Source of the DNA: an uncultured Elusimicrobia bacterium | Lineage (GTDB): Bacteria > Elusimicrobiota > Elusimicrobia > Elusimicrobiales > UBA9959 | Direction: 5' to 3' | Length of the DNA stretch: 40,113 bases | Assembly: GCA_937898825.1 (NCBI GenBank) | Contig: CALEIX010000049.1 | Location: forward strand, 1-40,113 | In this document: positions 40,036-40,113 of the stretch, piece after piece | How positions within the stretch are numbered: the first letter of the stretch is position 1 | Layout: each line of letters opens with the position of its first letter | Notes under the pieces: model-generated | Told to the model about the DNA's origin: nothing | The model's database searches: none | What the model saw: only the letters and a program-made list of their open reading frames with translations | Translations under genes and position numbers: made by a program

Positions 40036-40113
40036 CTCCTCACTTTTCACTCTTTACTTTTCACTCCTCGCTTATTAGCGAGGAGTGAAAAGTAAAGAGT
40101 GAAAAGTGAGGAG
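40036..40113. repeat. Perfect 37-bp inverted repeat ending at the window edge
   Basis: Left arm 40036-40072 and right arm 40077-40113 are exact reverse complements around the loop TATT. The left arm is itself made of heptamers (TTTTCAC, TCTTTAC, TTTTCAC, TCCTCGC). The window ends exactly with the visible right arm, so the true length is unknown, and an assembly fold-back at a contig end is possible. Confidence 0.85.

Noticed and set aside
1-40113. tRNA genes, prophage, toxin-antitoxin or restriction systems
   Set aside because: I scanned the intergenic regions and small frames and saw none that I can support.

Overview
The window looks like part of the chromosome of an uncultivated diderm (Gram-negative type) bacterium. 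The envelope genes fit an LPS-bearing outer membrane: a heptose-phosphate nucleotidyltransferase, a KdsC-like KDO-phosphate phosphatase, a YejM/PbgA-like membrane hydrolase, a polyprenyl-sugar glycosyltransferase pair and a PorV-type outer-membrane barrel. Gene content (mannose-type PTS with HPr kinase, RapZ, LepA and LepB in one run; many simple repeats between genes) suggests a candidate phylum rather than a well-known lineage. I cannot name the phylum from sequence alone.

Layout. Positions 3-386 hold the 3' end of an unrecognised gene. Positions 392-10653 are one minus-strand run, read glyA > mtnP > cdd > accB-like > zinc-ribbon/TPR membrane protein > accC > rfaE2-like > serine palmitoyltransferase-like > GNAT acyltransferase (ceramide-synthase-like) > HD-GYP > response regulator. 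Several junctions overlap as ATGA or TAATG. A repeat-rich gap (10654-11006) follows. Next come an MFS transporter, CcdA, KdsC and the YejM-like protein (minus), then divergently a GT2, a GT39 and rlmN (plus). Positions 18672-19515 carry no gene, only repeats.

After that lies the RNase P RNA gene rnpB (minus, about 19516-19902), a 268-bp MITE-like element, an RNase H gene, a coiled-coil zinc-ribbon protein and metF. Positions 22473-32112 are a second long minus-strand run: hpf > hprK > rapZ > PTS EIIA > EIIB > EIIC > EIID > HPr > EI > lepA > lepB. Divergent from it are an ABC ATPase, an ABC-2 permease and a nucleotidyltransferase-like protein. The right end has a chimeric ORF (S23 four-helix bundle fused to a PorV-like barrel), a 1063-residue PQQ-propeller/FN3 secreted protein with a C-terminal sorting-like domain, and a repeat cluster ending in a perfect 37-bp inverted repeat at the window edge.

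How parts fit. The first run brings together serine/glycine interconversion, acetyl-CoA carboxylase and a likely serine palmitoyltransferase/ceramide synthase pair, so it reads as a lipid operon that may make sphingolipids. The second run is a complete PTS phosphorelay with the HPr Ser-46 kinase and the ribosome hibernation factor, linking carbon status to translation and export. The most unusual DNA is the small inverted-repeat element. One full copy puts its terminal repeat at the -35 position of rnpB, and a 34-bp miniature copy separates EIIA from EIIB. Both copies sit exactly behind a stop codon. Heptanucleotide repeat arrays recur in at least six places and even encode part of a signal peptide.
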